Part shown: positions 20,100-28,205 of the stretch, one piece after another
Layout: each line of letters begins with the position of its first letter
How positions within the stretch are numbered: the first letter of the stretch is position 1
NCBI RefSeq assembly: GCF_023702225.1
Contig: NZ_JAMQCO010000005.1
Span: forward strand, 62,001-126,000
Direction of reading: 5' to 3'
Source: Aureimonas altamirensis
Lineage (GTDB): Bacteria; Pseudomonadota; Alphaproteobacteria; Rhizobiales; Rhizobiaceae
Length of the DNA stretch: 64,000 bases
Translations under genes and position numbers: made by a program
Notes under the pieces: model-generated
The model's input: the letters and a program-made list of their open reading frames with translations, nothing else
Database searches by the model: none
Told to the model about the DNA's origin: nothing

Positions 20100-20378
20100 A
20101 TGGCGAACACGCCGCGCATCACGATCACCTACTGCACCCAATGCCAGTGGCTGCTGCGCGCCGCATGGCTGGCGCAGGAGCTTCTGTCGACCTTCGGCAC
20201 GGATATCGGCGAGGTGGCTCTGGTGCCCGGAACCGGCGGCATCTTCGAGATCGCCTGCGATGGCGTTTCCGTGTGGGAGCGCAAGGCGGATGGCGGTTTC
20301 CCGGAGGCGAAGGTGCTGAAGCAACGCGTGCGCGACCGGCTGGACCCGGGGCGCAGCCTCGGGCACAGCGACCGGTGA
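20100..20378 (+). CDS. Rdx/SelW-SelT-like thioredoxin-fold protein
   Basis: 92-residue protein of the Rdx family, the cysteine homologues of selenoprotein W/T/H. Seen: YCTQCQWLLRAAWLAQELL, with the redox CxxC near residues 11-14 in the first loop, and later GGIFEIACDGVSVWERKADGGFPEAKVLKQRVRD, the usual family ending. The ATG at 20100 has GGAGG seven bases upstream; longer readings of this frame are antisense to marR. Family function is presumed redox-linked but not established. It is divergent from marR and followed by a 52-codon membrane ORF. Confidence 0.88.
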   Translation: MANTPRITITYCTQCQWLLRAAWLAQELLSTFGTDIGEVALVPGTGGIFEIACDGVSVWERKADGGFPEAKVLKQRVRDRLDPGRSLGHSDR

Positions 20379-20385
20379 AGACGCC

Positions 20386-20544
20386 ATGACGAAGGTGATT
20401 TCGGCGCTCCTGATCGTGGCGATGGCCGTTCAGGTGATTCGGCCGCTGGGCCTGCCCGGCCTGCGCCGGCGAGGCGACTTCTGGAAGATCGCGCTGGCGG
20501 CCCTGTTCGTCTTCGGCGCAACGGTACTCATTCGGCCACAATAG
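20386..20544 (+). CDS. Small two-helix membrane protein (52 residues)
   Basis: Starts ATG at 20386, seven bases after the Rdx gene stop. Two hydrophobic stretches, VISALLIVAMAVQVI and FWKIALAALFVFGATVLI, are joined by a basic loop GLRRRGDFW. No signal cleavage site is apparent, so it is likely an inner-membrane hairpin. Its coding character and the fit between the Rdx gene and murA make it a probable real gene. I do not recognise a named family. Function unknown. Confidence 0.65.
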   Translation: MTKVISALLIVAMAVQVIRPLGLPGLRRRGDFWKIALAALFVFGATVLIRPQ

Positions 20545-20642
20545 GGGCGCAGCGTCCGTGCCGATTTCGGGGGAATTTGAACGGCATGGCGCACTCGTGT
20601 ACTGAGGCGGGCTGTTCCGCAAAGCAGGGGTGACATCGAAGA

Positions 20643-21932
20643 ATGGACCGCATTCGCATTCGGGGCGGTAACGCGCTCAACGGCACGATTCCGATCTCCG
20701 GGGCCAAGAACGCCGCGCTGCCGCTGATGATCGCCTCGCTCCTGACGGACGATACGCTGACGCTGGAGAACGTACCGCATCTGGCGGATGTGGAACAGCT
20801 GATCCGCATTCTCGGCAATCACGGCGTCGACTATGCGGTGTCGGGCAAGCGCCTGGTCCAGGACCCTTCGCAGGGACGCACGATCCACTTCACCGCGCGG
20901 ACCATCGTCGACACGACCGCCCCTTACGAACTCGTCTCCAAGATGCGGGCGAGCTTCTGGGTGATCGGGCCGCTGCTGGCCCGCATGCACAAGGCTCGCG
21001 TCTCGCTGCCCGGTGGGTGCGCCATCGGCACCCGGCCGGTGGACCTGTTCATCGACGGGCTCCGGGCGCTGGGCGCCGAAATCGATATCGACCAGGGCTA
21101 TGTCGTCGCCGAGGCGAAGGGCGGCCTCGTCGGCGCGCGGTATCGCTTTCCCAAAGTGTCGGTGGGCGCAACCCATGTCCTGATGATGGCGGCGTCGCTG
21201 GCCCGCGGCGAAACCGTGATCGAGAACGCCGCGCGCGAACCTGAGGTGGCCGACCTGGCCACCTGCCTGAATGCCATGGGCGCGCGCATTTCGGGCGCTG
21301 GAACATCCACGATCACCATCGAGGGCGTCGCGGCCCTGTCCGGAGCGCGTCACCGCGTGCTGCCGGACCGGATCGAGACGGGCACCTACGCCATTGCCGC
21401 CGCCATGGCCGGCGGCGACGTCACGCTGGCCGGCACGCGCGCCTCCCTGCTGGATTCCGCACTCGATGCCTTGCGGCAGGCCGGGGCCGAGATCACCGAA
21501 CTGAACGACGGAATCCGGGTGCGGCGCAACGGTGCGGGTATTTCCCCGGTCGATGTGACGACGGACCCTTTCCCGGGATTTCCGACCGATCTGCAGGCCC
21601 AGTTCATGGCGTTGATGACGCGCTCCGGCGGCGTTTCCAACATCACCGAGACGATCTTCGAGAATCGCTTCATGCATGTGCAGGAACTGGCCCGGCTCGG
21701 CGCGAAGATTTCGCTTGCCGGACAGGTCGCCCGGGTTGAGGGCGTGCCGCGGCTTGCCGGCGCCCCGGTTATGGCGACCGATCTGCGCGCCTCCGTGTCG
21801 CTGGTGATCGCCGGCCTGGTTGCGGAAGGCGAAACGACGGTCAACCGCGTCTATCATCTCGACCGTGGATTCGAGCGGCTGGAAGAGAAGCTCGTCGCCT
21901 GCGGCGCGGATGTGGAGAGGATTTCGGGCTGA
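20643..21932 (+). CDS. murA: UDP-N-acetylglucosamine 1-carboxyvinyltransferase
   Basis: First committed step of peptidoglycan synthesis: transfers enolpyruvate from PEP to UDP-GlcNAc in the cytoplasm. The 429 residues form the two-domain EPSP-synthase fold. Seen: the opening [29 protein letters not shown], the catalytic-loop [17 protein letters not shown] with the fosfomycin-target cysteine near 125, [21 protein letters not shown], and [15 protein letters not shown] at the end. Length is as in other MurA enzymes. In many rhizobia murA is followed by a DUF2948 gene, hisD, a UPF0262 gene and a phosphatase gene before infA; here infA follows directly. Confidence 0.97.
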   Translation: MDRIRIRGGNALNGTIPISGAKNAALPLMIASLLTDDTLTLENVPHLADVEQLIRILGNHGVDYAVSGKRLVQDPSQGRTIHFTARTIVDTTAPYELVSKMRASFWVIGPLLARMHKARVSLPGGCAIGTRPVDLFIDGLRALGAEIDIDQGYVVAEAKGGLVGARYRFPKVSVGATHVLMMAASLARGETVIENAAREPEVADLATCLNAMGARISGAGTSTITIEGVAALSGARHRVLPDRIETGTYAIAAAMAGGDVTLAGTRASLLDSALDALRQAGAEITELNDGIRVRRNGAGISPVDVTTDPFPGFPTDLQAQFMALMTRSGGVSNITETIFENRFMHVQELARLGAKISLAGQVARVEGVPRLAGAPVMATDLRASVSLVIAGLVAEGETTVNRVYHLDRGFERLEEKLVACGADVERISG

Positions 21933-22114
21933 GCATGGCCGATCGTTCGGGCAAATCCATTCCCGCCTTGCATTTTTCCTCGTTCCGCACGATTTAGGGC
22001 GCGTGAATTTGCATCACGGGTCGGCCGCGCCGTGCGCAGCCGGCCTCGACTCGTTCCAATGGGCCGGCCCGCATCGGGCCTCGGCCGAACCCCGATCCAA
22101 GGTCAGGACCACGC

Positions 22115-22333
22115 ATGGCGAAAGAAGAAGTTCTCGAGTTTCCCGGAGTCGTAACCGAGCTGCTGCCGAACGCGACATTCCGCATCAAGCTCGAGAACGA
22201 TCACGAAATCATCGCGCACACGGCAGGGCGCATGCGCAAGAACCGCATCCGCGTTCTGACGGGCGACAAGGTGCTCGTCGAGATGACCCCCTACGACCTG
22301 ACCAAGGGCCGCATCACCTATCGCTTCAAGTAA
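22115..22333 (+). CDS. infA: Translation initiation factor IF-1
   Basis: 72-residue OB-fold protein that binds the 30S A site during initiation. Seen: [72 protein letters not shown] in full family form, beginning with the invariant start block. The ATG follows CAGGA with six bases of spacing. The 182-base region upstream has no gene and should hold its promoter. maf and yacG follow closely, forming a conserved rhizobial cluster. Confidence 0.97.
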   Translation: MAKEEVLEFPGVVTELLPNATFRIKLENDHEIIAHTAGRMRKNRIRVLTGDKVLVEMTPYDLTKGRITYRFK

Positions 22334-22349
22334 GCCGGGCACGCGTCGC

Positions 22350-22964
22350 ATGGCCCAGTCGCAGCATCTGATTCTCGCTTCGGCGTCGCCGCGCCGGCTC
22401 GAACTGCTGCAGCAGGTCGGCCTGGAGCCCGAGCGGCTGTTGCCGGCCGACATCGACGAGACGCAACATCGGTCCGAGCATCCGCGCTCGCTCGCCAAGC
22501 GGCTGAGCCAGGGCAAGGCCGAGGCCGCCGCAGCCGTGCTGGAGCGCCTGGAAGAGCGGGTCGGCCGCTTCGTGCTGGCCGCCGATACGGTCGTCTGCGT
22601 CGGACGCCAAGTCATGCCCAAGGCGGAACTGATCGAGGATGCGCACGCCAACCTGCGCATCCTGTCCGGCCGTACGCACCGCGTCTATACCGGCGTCTGC
22701 GTGATCGGACCGTCGGGGCGGCTTCGCCAGCGGCTGGTGGAGACGCGGGTCCGCTTCAAGCGTCTGACGCGCGAAGACATGGACCGCTATCTGGCCAGCG
22801 GCGAGTGGCGCGGCAAGGCCGGCGGCTACGCCATCCAGGGGCTGGCGGGCAGCTTCGTCGTACGCCTGGTGGGAAGCTACAGCAATGTGGTGGGCCTGCC
22901 GCTCTACGAGACTTTGGCGCTACTTGCGGGCGAAGGCTTCCGGCAGGGCATGGCGGCTCAATGA
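22350..22964 (+). CDS. maf: Maf-family nucleoside triphosphate pyrophosphatase
   Basis: House-cleaning nucleotide pyrophosphatase of 204 residues. Seen: the N-terminal [18 protein letters not shown] phosphate loop, VLAADTVVC with the metal-binding aspartate, [11 protein letters not shown], and the C-terminal [31 protein letters not shown]. By family these enzymes hydrolyse dTTP, UTP and modified nucleotides. The stop overlaps the yacG start by four bases. Transcribed with infA upstream (16-base gap) and yacG downstream. Confidence 0.94.
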   Translation: MAQSQHLILASASPRRLELLQQVGLEPERLLPADIDETQHRSEHPRSLAKRLSQGKAEAAAAVLERLEERVGRFVLAADTVVCVGRQVMPKAELIEDAHANLRILSGRTHRVYTGVCVIGPSGRLRQRLVETRVRFKRLTREDMDRYLASGEWRGKAGGYAIQGLAGSFVVRLVGSYSNVVGLPLYETLALLAGEGFRQGMAAQ

Positions 22965-23149
22965 CCGGCGCGGTAACGCCGCTGCGGCCCAAGCGGGCCT
23001 GCCCGGAATGCGGCCGGCCCTCCGAGCGCGCGACCTATCCATTCTGTTCGCCGCGCTGCAAATCCGTGGACCTCAACCGCTGGCTGTCCGGCGCCTACGT
23101 CATACCGGGCGTCGAGGAGGAAGTGCCGGACAAGGAAGACGAAGCCTGA
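22961..23149 (+). CDS. yacG: DNA gyrase inhibitor / zinc protein YacG
   Basis: 62-residue zinc-binding protein reported in E. coli to bind GyrB and inhibit gyrase. Seen: CPECGRP and [17 protein letters not shown], which give the four zinc cysteines and the conserved DLxxWL. The ATG lies inside the maf stop (ATGA overlap). The C-terminus is acidic. The same cluster order infA-maf-yacG is common in Rhizobiales. gyrB is also in this window but 18 kb away. Confidence 0.9.
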   Translation: MTGAVTPLRPKRACPECGRPSERATYPFCSPRCKSVDLNRWLSGAYVIPGVEEEVPDKEDEA

Positions 23150-23162
23150 TTGCCTCACCCCG

Positions 23163-23801
23163 TCAGCGCAGCGCCGCCGGCACGACGCGGGCATCGCGCC
23201 CGGATGCGAGCCGGACCGGGGCATCGCCCCCGACGCGAACCCAGCGGCCCGGATCGGCCGAATCCTGGCGCTTGAGGTAGGTGTAGGGCGTATCGCCCCA
23301 GCCGCGCACCCGCGCATCCAGATTGTCCAGGACGAAGTCGCCGTCGCGCGTCGTCAGCGTCAGCACGGCGTGGCCTTCGCCGTCCGGCTTGCGCACGACG
23401 GTCATCAGGAGGTTGCCGGCCGGCAGGCCGGCCTCGACCAGGCGCTTGCGTTTCAGGAGCGCGTAATCCTCGCAGTCTCCGCGGTCCACCGGCACGCTCC
23501 AATATTCCTCTTGTCCGTGCATGGCCCAGTCCGATGCCGGCTGAATGTCGGCATTGACCTCACGGTTGATGCCGGCGACGAGGTGGAGAAGACCGGCCGA
23601 AAGCACCAGAGGGCCCGGCGCCACCCCTGCCGGCGGCCGGCATTCCTGGGGCTGGCGCCTGCAATAGTCGAAATGGCCGATGGGCTGCGTGGTCGGGCCG
23701 GCGAGCGGCATGAACAGGGACCGGGCCTGTGCAGGCAATATCGCACCTGCACACAAGGCCGATGCGATCGCAATCGCAAGTAGCGCGCGTAGCCTGCCCA
23801 T
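23163..23801 (-). CDS. Periplasmic transglutaminase-like cysteine peptidase (BTLCP)
   Basis: Secreted protein of 212 residues from the ATG at 23801, starting with a signal peptide (LRALLAIAIASALCAGAILPAQA). The mature part has the transglutaminase-like catalytic set: cysteine in VDRGDCEDYALLKRKRL, histidine in GEGHAVLTL, and aspartate in DFVLDNLD. This is the bacterial transglutaminase-like cysteine proteinase family (formerly DUF920), common in alphaproteobacteria; relatives include LapG, but this copy has no adjacent LapD-type gene. An upstream Met at 23837 is less likely. The target is unknown; the Bap-like adhesin in this window is one candidate, with no direct evidence. Confidence 0.88.
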   Translation of the reverse strand: MGRLRALLAIAIASALCAGAILPAQARSLFMPLAGPTTQPIGHFDYCRRQPQECRPPAGVAPGPLVLSAGLLHLVAGINREVNADIQPASDWAMHGQEEYWSVPVDRGDCEDYALLKRKRLVEAGLPAGNLLMTVVRKPDGEGHAVLTLTTRDGDFVLDNLDARVRGWGDTPYTYLKRQDSADPGRWVRVGGDAPVRLASGRDARVVPAALR

Positions 23802-24036
23802 GGAAGCCGAACCCCTCGTCGTCCCCGAACCCTGCATGGAATGGTCGGACCAGGGGCGAAGAAGGTCAACATCTCCGCTGGTGGAGGGTGCCCGACTTGG
23901 ATGTAGATCGGACCGACGATCGGCGTATTTTCGGTTTCGCAGGTGCAATAGTCCGGGCTCCGTCGTTGCGGTGCAAACCGCGACGATTCAGGCAGTCCCG
24001 CGGGGTCCGGTCTGGAGTTTGACGAGCCGGATGGCC

Positions 24037-24051
24037 TTAATGTGACATTAA
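24037..24051. promoter_or_regulatory. Perfect odd-length palindrome TTAATGT-G-ACATTAA
   Basis: A 15-base dyad in an AT-rich patch of the 270-base spacer between the alpha/beta hydrolase end and the BTLCP gene start. It is about 236 bases upstream of the BTLCP start and 21 bases downstream of the hydrolase stop. It could be an operator or a weak terminator for the hydrolase gene. The rest of the spacer shows no gene. Confidence 0.35.
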
Positions 24052-24071
24052 CATCACGGGCAGGCGAAAAT

Positions 24072-24848
24072 TTATCCGCTCACCTTGCCGGATGCCAGAT
24101 CGAGGACAGCGGCATCCATCCGCCGAAGGTCTTCCTCGCGCGAGAGGCGGTGATCTCCATTGGCCACCAGCGTCAGCGTCACGCCTTCGCCGGGGAGGTG
24201 CGAGACGAGTTCCAGCGCATGGGCATAGGGCACGTCCGGATCCTGCATCCCCTGGATGATGTGGACCGGGCATCCCGTCTCCACCGGCCCGTCCAGCACG
24301 CATTGCGACAAGCCGTCGTCGAGGAGCCGCTTGGTGTAGACGGTCGGTTCTGGCGAATAGTTCGAAGCGCGTTCGATAAAGCCGTGGCGTGCAAGGTCGC
24401 GGCACTCGGCAGCGGTCAGGGACGGCTCCACGAGCCGCTTGGTGAAGTCCGGCGCCGGCGCCAGAAGCAGCATCCCGGCCATGCGCGCCTGCATCCGCCG
24501 CGCCAGCAGAAGCGCGATCCAGCCGCCAATCGACGATCCGACCAGCAGCAGCGGCCCTTCCGTCTTCGCCGATACGATGTCGGCGGCGTCGTCCAGCCAG
24601 TCGGATATGGTCAGGTCGGTGAAGCGCCCCGACGATTCGCCGTGGCCACGATAATCGAAGCGCAGAAAGCCGAGGCCCGCCTTGTCGCAGGTGGTCGACA
24701 GGCGCTCGGCCTTCGCGCCCCGCATGTCGGAACGATAGCCGCCGAGGAAGACGACTGTCGGCGCCCGGCCGGGCCGGCCGAGCCAGGCGAGCCGTTTGCC
24801 TTCGGGCCCGGCAGGCGTGAAGAATTCGGCGTTCGGCTGTGACTGCAT
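24072..24848 (-). CDS. Alpha/beta hydrolase
   Basis: Cytoplasmic hydrolase of 258 residues. Seen: LRFDYRGHGESSG after strand 4, the nucleophile elbow LLVGSSIGGW with serine near 105, an acid residue in IIQGMQDPDVPYAHALEL, and the histidine NGDHRLSREEDL. No signal peptide. The ATG at 24848 is preceded by GGAG with seven bases of spacing. Related proteins are described as carboxylesterases or palmitoyl-thioesterase-like enzymes (ABHD10/RutD-like); the substrate cannot be told. It is divergent from infC. Confidence 0.86.
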   Translation of the reverse strand: MQSQPNAEFFTPAGPEGKRLAWLGRPGRAPTVVFLGGYRSDMRGAKAERLSTTCDKAGLGFLRFDYRGHGESSGRFTDLTISDWLDDAADIVSAKTEGPLLLVGSSIGGWIALLLARRMQARMAGMLLLAPAPDFTKRLVEPSLTAAECRDLARHGFIERASNYSPEPTVYTKRLLDDGLSQCVLDGPVETGCPVHIIQGMQDPDVPYAHALELVSHLPGEGVTLTLVANGDHRLSREEDLRRMDAAVLDLASGKVSG

Positions 24849-25040
24849 CCGGCTGCTCCGTGTCGGTCTTCAAGCAAATAATATGGTAGACGGGTGAAAC
24901 TCGCCGGGCGACGTGCTATATCGAAAAGGTGATCGGCCCGAGGCCGGCGTGCCGCCGAAAGGGGGCTCGCCGGACCGGGCTGGGTTGCGTGCGTTGTCGC
25001 GCAGCTTCGCATATGTCGTCAACAACAGGAGTGAACGACC

Positions 25041-25580
25041 ATTCGCAGACCGTTTCGTGCCCCGCCCGCCCAGAAGGAAGGACCGCGCTCCAACCGGGAA
25101 ATTCGTGTTCCGCAGATCCAGCTGATCGATGCGGACGGCCAGAACCGTGGTCCGACGCCGACCGCCGAGGCCCTGGCCCTTGCGGAAGAGGCCGGACTGG
25201 ATCTCGTCGAGATCGTGCCTACGGCCAATCCGCCCGTCTGCAAGATCCTCGATCTCGGCAAGCTGAAATACGAGAATCAGAAGAAGGCCGCCGAGGCGCG
25301 CAAGCGCCAGAAGGTCATCGAGGTCAAGGAGATCAAGATGCGGCCGAACATCGACGATCATGACTACGAGACCAAGATGAAAGCCGTGCGCCGCTTCTTC
25401 GAGGACGGCGACAAGGTCAAGGTGACGCTGCGCTTCCGCGGCCGCGAGATGGCCCACCAGGAACTTGGCATGCAGCTGTTGAACCGTGTCCGCGAGGAGA
25501 CGGCCGAAATCTCGAAGGTCGAAGCCGAGCCCAAGCTCGAAGGCCGTCAGATGATGATGGTTCTGGCGCCGCGCGGCTGA
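25041..25580 (+). CDS. infC: Translation initiation factor IF-3 (ATT start)
   Basis: 179-residue IF-3: binds 30S, rejects non-initiator tRNA and wrong start codons. Seen: [32 protein letters not shown] (N-domain), the linker [37 protein letters not shown], and the C-domain [19 protein letters not shown]. The start is an ATT at 25041: AGGAG lies nine bases upstream, an in-frame TGA stands at 25032-25034, and no ATG, GTG or TTG occurs in frame before the GTG at 25215, which would delete most of the N-domain. AUU starts let IF-3 repress its own translation, as known in E. coli. Confidence 0.95.
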   Translation: MRRPFRAPPAQKEGPRSNREIRVPQIQLIDADGQNRGPTPTAEALALAEEAGLDLVEIVPTANPPVCKILDLGKLKYENQKKAAEARKRQKVIEVKEIKMRPNIDDHDYETKMKAVRRFFEDGDKVKVTLRFRGREMAHQELGMQLLNRVREETAEISKVEAEPKLEGRQMMMVLAPRG

Positions 25581-25719
25581 CGCGCGCGCCATCCCGGCTT
25601 GTGCCGGCCATCGCGAATGGCGGGCTTGCCATGCCGGGGACGACAGACTATAAGCCCCAGCGTTCAATTGAGAGCCGTCCGGCAGGGCATGCCGTGGCGG
25701 CTCCTAATGCTTGGCGACA

Positions 25720-25758
25720 CGTTCGGTAATGCCGAACGGCGGTCCTTCGGGACCGCCG
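25720..25758 (+). promoter_or_regulatory. rpmI leader with two overlapping hairpins
   Basis: Hairpin 1 is CGTTCGG-TAATG-CCGAACG (25720-25738). Hairpin 2 is CGGCGGTCC-TTCG-GGACCGCCG (25737-25758), a perfect 9-bp stem on a stable UUCG tetraloop. They share two bases, so both cannot be fully formed at once. The pair lies in the 207-base infC-rpmI spacer and ends 29 bases before the rpmI start. Roles could be attenuation, an L20-type autoregulatory leader, or infC 3' processing. Confidence 0.55.
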
Positions 25759-25787
25759 CCGTCGCCACATCCATCAAGGAGAGCAAA

Positions 25788-25988
25788 ATGCCCAAGATGA
25801 AGACCAAATCGAGCGCCAAGAAGCGCTTCCGCATGACGGCGACCGGCAAGGTCAAGGCCCAGCCCGCCGGCAAGCGCCACGGCATGATCAAACGCTCCAA
25901 CGACTTCATCCGCGATGCGCGCGGAACGATGATCCTGTCCAAGCCGGACGAGCGCATCGTCAAGACCTACATGCCCTACGACCGCTGA
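25788..25988 (+). CDS. rpmI: 50S ribosomal protein L35
   Basis: 66-residue basic ribosomal protein of the large subunit. Seen: [33 protein letters not shown], the invariant L35 opening, and a C-terminus [15 protein letters not shown]. The ATG at 25788 follows AAGGAG with six bases between; the frame is open upstream but those residues are leader. It is followed after 44 bases by rplT, and the two are normally co-transcribed after infC. Expression probably depends on the hairpin leader just upstream. Confidence 0.97.
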   Translation: MPKMKTKSSAKKRFRMTATGKVKAQPAGKRHGMIKRSNDFIRDARGTMILSKPDERIVKTYMPYDR

Positions 25989-26032
25989 GCGGGCCGGGAC
26001 ACCTCAAGGTTTAGAGATTCAGGAGCGATATC

Positions 26033-26449
26033 ATGGCACGTGTCAAAAGAGGCGTTACCGCCCACGCCAAGCACAAGAAGGTTCTGAAGGCCGCCAAAGG
26101 CTTTTACGGACGCCGCAAGAACACCATCCGCGCCGCCAAGGCCGCCGTCGACCGCGCGAAGCAGTACGCCACGCGCGACCGCCGCGTTAAGAAGCGCAAC
26201 TTCCGCGCCCTGTGGATCCAGCGCATCAACGCCGGCGTCCGCGAGCATGGGCTGACCTACGCCCGCTTCATGGACGGCCTCACCAAGGCCGGCATCGAGG
26301 TCGACCGCAAGGTCCTGTCCGACATCGCCATCCACGAGCCGGAGGCCTTCGCGGCGCTGGTCGAGCAGGCCAAGTCGGCTCTCGCCTACCTCAAGGACGG
26401 CAACGACAACGCCTATGAGCGTGCCGTCGGCGAAAAGCGCGCCGCCTGA
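26033..26449 (+). CDS. rplT: 50S ribosomal protein L20
   Basis: 138-residue 23S-rRNA-binding assembly protein. Seen: [75 protein letters not shown], the complete L20 signature. The ATG has AGGAG seven bases upstream. In several bacteria L20 binds the infC-rpmI-rplT mRNA and represses rpmI and rplT; the leader upstream of rpmI makes this possible here but the sites are not proven. Strong hairpins follow the stop. Confidence 0.97.
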   Translation: MARVKRGVTAHAKHKKVLKAAKGFYGRRKNTIRAAKAAVDRAKQYATRDRRVKKRNFRALWIQRINAGVREHGLTYARFMDGLTKAGIEVDRKVLSDIAIHEPEAFAALVEQAKSALAYLKDGNDNAYERAVGEKRAA

Positions 26450-26459
26450 CGACGGCGTC

Positions 26460-26493
26460 CTGCCGGACTGTCCCGGCAGCATCGGGACAGTCC
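26460..26493 (+). terminator. Two alternative hairpins after rplT
   Basis: CTGCCGG (26460-26466) can pair with CCGGCAG (26473-26479). Alternatively GGACTGTCCCG (26465-26475) pairs perfectly with CGGGACAGTCC (26483-26493) around a 7-base loop. The second, longer stem excludes the first. Position 10 bases after the L20 stop suggests a termination or mRNA-stability role. Confidence 0.55.
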
Positions 26494-26505
26494 GAACCGT
26501 TAAAA

Positions 26506-26547
26506 GCGACAAGGCCCGCCGCGGATGCCGCGTGCGGGCCTTGTCGC
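26506..26547 (+). terminator. Strong terminator hairpin between rplT and pheS
   Basis: GCGACAAGGCCCGC (26506-26519) pairs with GCGGGCCTTGTCGC (26534-26547), 14 base pairs, and the loop itself folds as CGCGG-ATG-CCGCG. Only GTT follows, so this is a stem-dominated terminator of the sort common in high-GC genomes. AAAA before the stem would give a U-run for transcription on the opposite strand. Confidence 0.75.
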
Positions 26548-26658
26548 GTTCGCATGCTTTGTGCTTGAAGCTCATGACATCGGAAGAAACAGGCGGGCGG
26601 CGCGCGGCGTACAATGCGGCGCGACGGACCCGGCAGGGGAATCATGCAGGACACGACC

Positions 26659-27750
26659 ATGGCGAGCGATCTTGCGGCCATCGAGGCGCGCACCCTCTCG
26701 CAGATCGAGGCGGCGGCAAGCGAAGCCGCGCTGGAAGACGTGCGGCTGGCCGCGCTGGGCAAGAAGGGCGAAATTTCCGAGCTCCTGAAGGGACTCGGCC
26801 GGATGACGCCTGACGAGAGGCGCGAAGCCGGACCTGCGCTCAACGGCCTGCGGGATCGTGTGCAGCAGGCCCTGGCGGCGCGCAAGGAAGCGCTTGCCGA
26901 TGCCGCGATCGAGGCGCGGTTGGCGGCTGAGGCGGTAGACGTCACGCTGCCGCTGCGCCCCTCCGCGCTGGCGGCGGGGCGGCTGCATCCGCTGAGCCAG
27001 GTCGTGGACGAGATCACCGCGATCTTTTCCGACATGGGCTTCGCCATCGCCGAAGGGCCGGACGTCGAGACCGACTATTACAACTTCACCGCGCTGAACT
27101 TCCCGGAAGGGCACCCCGCGCGCGAGATGCACGACACGTTCTTCTTCCGTCCCGGCCCGGACGGGGCGCGCAAGGTACTGCGCACCCATACGTCCCCGGT
27201 GCAGGTGCGCACGATGGAAAGCCAGAAGCCGCCCATCCGCATCGTGATCCCCGGCAAGACCTACCGGCAGGATTCCGACGCGACGCATTCGCCGATGTTC
27301 CACCAGCTCGAAGGGCTGGTGGTCGATCGCAAGGCCAACATCGCCAACATGATGTGGGTTCTGGAAGAGTTCTGCCGCGCCTTCTTCGAGGTGCCCTCGG
27401 TCCAGATGCGCTTTCGGCCGAGCTTCTTCCCCTTCACCGAACCGTCGATGGAGGTGGACATCCAGTGCGACCGCTCACGCCCCGGCGAGGTGCGTTTCGG
27501 CGAGGGTACGGACTGGATGGAGATCCTCGGCTGCGGCATGGTGCATCCCAACGTGCTGCGTCTCAGCGGCCTCGACCCGGACGAGTTCCAGGGCTTCGCC
27601 TGGGGCATGGGCATCGACCGGATCGCCATGCTGAAATACGGCATGCCCGATCTGCGCGCCTTCTTCGACGCGGATGTCCGGTGGCTCGAGCATTACGGCT
27701 TCCGTCCGCTGGATATCCCGACCTTGTTCGGCGGGTTGAGCAGCAACTGA
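26659..27750 (+). CDS. pheS: Phenylalanyl-tRNA synthetase alpha subunit
   Basis: Catalytic subunit of the alpha2-beta2 class II synthetase. The N-terminal part is a coiled coil (residues 1-90) that grips tRNA; the catalytic domain shows motif 2 [29 protein letters not shown] and motif 3 [22 protein letters not shown]. Starting at the ATG at 26659 (GCAGGA seven bases upstream) gives 363 residues, close to other alpha subunits; the ATG at 26644 is possible but AGGGGA is only three bases from it. A small membrane-protein gene separates it from pheT. Confidence 0.96.
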   Translation: MASDLAAIEARTLSQIEAAASEAALEDVRLAALGKKGEISELLKGLGRMTPDERREAGPALNGLRDRVQQALAARKEALADAAIEARLAAEAVDVTLPLRPSALAAGRLHPLSQVVDEITAIFSDMGFAIAEGPDVETDYYNFTALNFPEGHPAREMHDTFFFRPGPDGARKVLRTHTSPVQVRTMESQKPPIRIVIPGKTYRQDSDATHSPMFHQLEGLVVDRKANIANMMWVLEEFCRAFFEVPSVQMRFRPSFFPFTEPSMEVDIQCDRSRPGEVRFGEGTDWMEILGCGMVHPNVLRLSGLDPDEFQGFAWGMGIDRIAMLKYGMPDLRAFFDADVRWLEHYGFRPLDIPTLFGGLSSN

Positions 27751-27770
27751 CCTTGGAAGGGGCGACGGCG

Positions 27771-28166
27771 ATGAAGATGATGATCCTGGAATGCATCGCG
27801 GTTCTGGCCGGCGCCGTCCTCGGCACGGTGCTGACGGGCCTGCTGGCCTGGCTGTTCGCCGGCACGCCCTTCGTGGTGGCTGTCGCCTCCCTCGGCGCCT
27901 ATGTGCTCGGCCTCGTCACCGTCGCCCTGTTCGCCTTCCTGTACCATCAGCTGGATCGTACGCCGGCGGCGCTGGCAAGCCTTGCCGTGGGCGTCGTCCT
28001 GCCGACGCTGGTCGACCGCTTCGTGCTGGGCGATACGCTGGGCTGGACGACGATCATCCTTCTGAACCTCGTCTTCGCCGTGCTGGCGCTGTCGATCTAC
28101 CGTTTCGTGCACGCCAATGCCGCGAGCCGGCAGGCAGCGCGCGGCGTCGCCCGCCGGCTCGACTGA
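27771..28166 (+). CDS. Hypothetical four-helix membrane protein between pheS and pheT
   Basis: 131 residues with about four hydrophobic stretches (MILECIAVLAGAVLGTVLTGLLAWLF, VVAVASLGAYVLGLVTVALFAFLY, ALASLAVGVVLPTLV, TTIILLNLVFAVLALSIYRFV) and a basic C-terminus. The ATG has AAGGGG eight bases upstream. It begins 20 bases after pheS and ends 39 bases before pheT, so it must share their transcript. I do not recognise a family. It is unlikely to take part in aminoacylation; an unrelated membrane role is assumed. Confidence 0.75.
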   Translation: MKMMILECIAVLAGAVLGTVLTGLLAWLFAGTPFVVAVASLGAYVLGLVTVALFAFLYHQLDRTPAALASLAVGVVLPTLVDRFVLGDTLGWTTIILLNLVFAVLALSIYRFVHANAASRQAARGVARRLD

Positions 28167-28205
28167 ACCCATCCTTCCTTTTCCGATACGATCGCGATTC
28201 CCGAT

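Noticed and set aside
23150-23162. tRNA after yacG, as found in some Rhizobium genomes
   Set aside because: Only 13 bases separate yacG from the convergent BTLCP gene.
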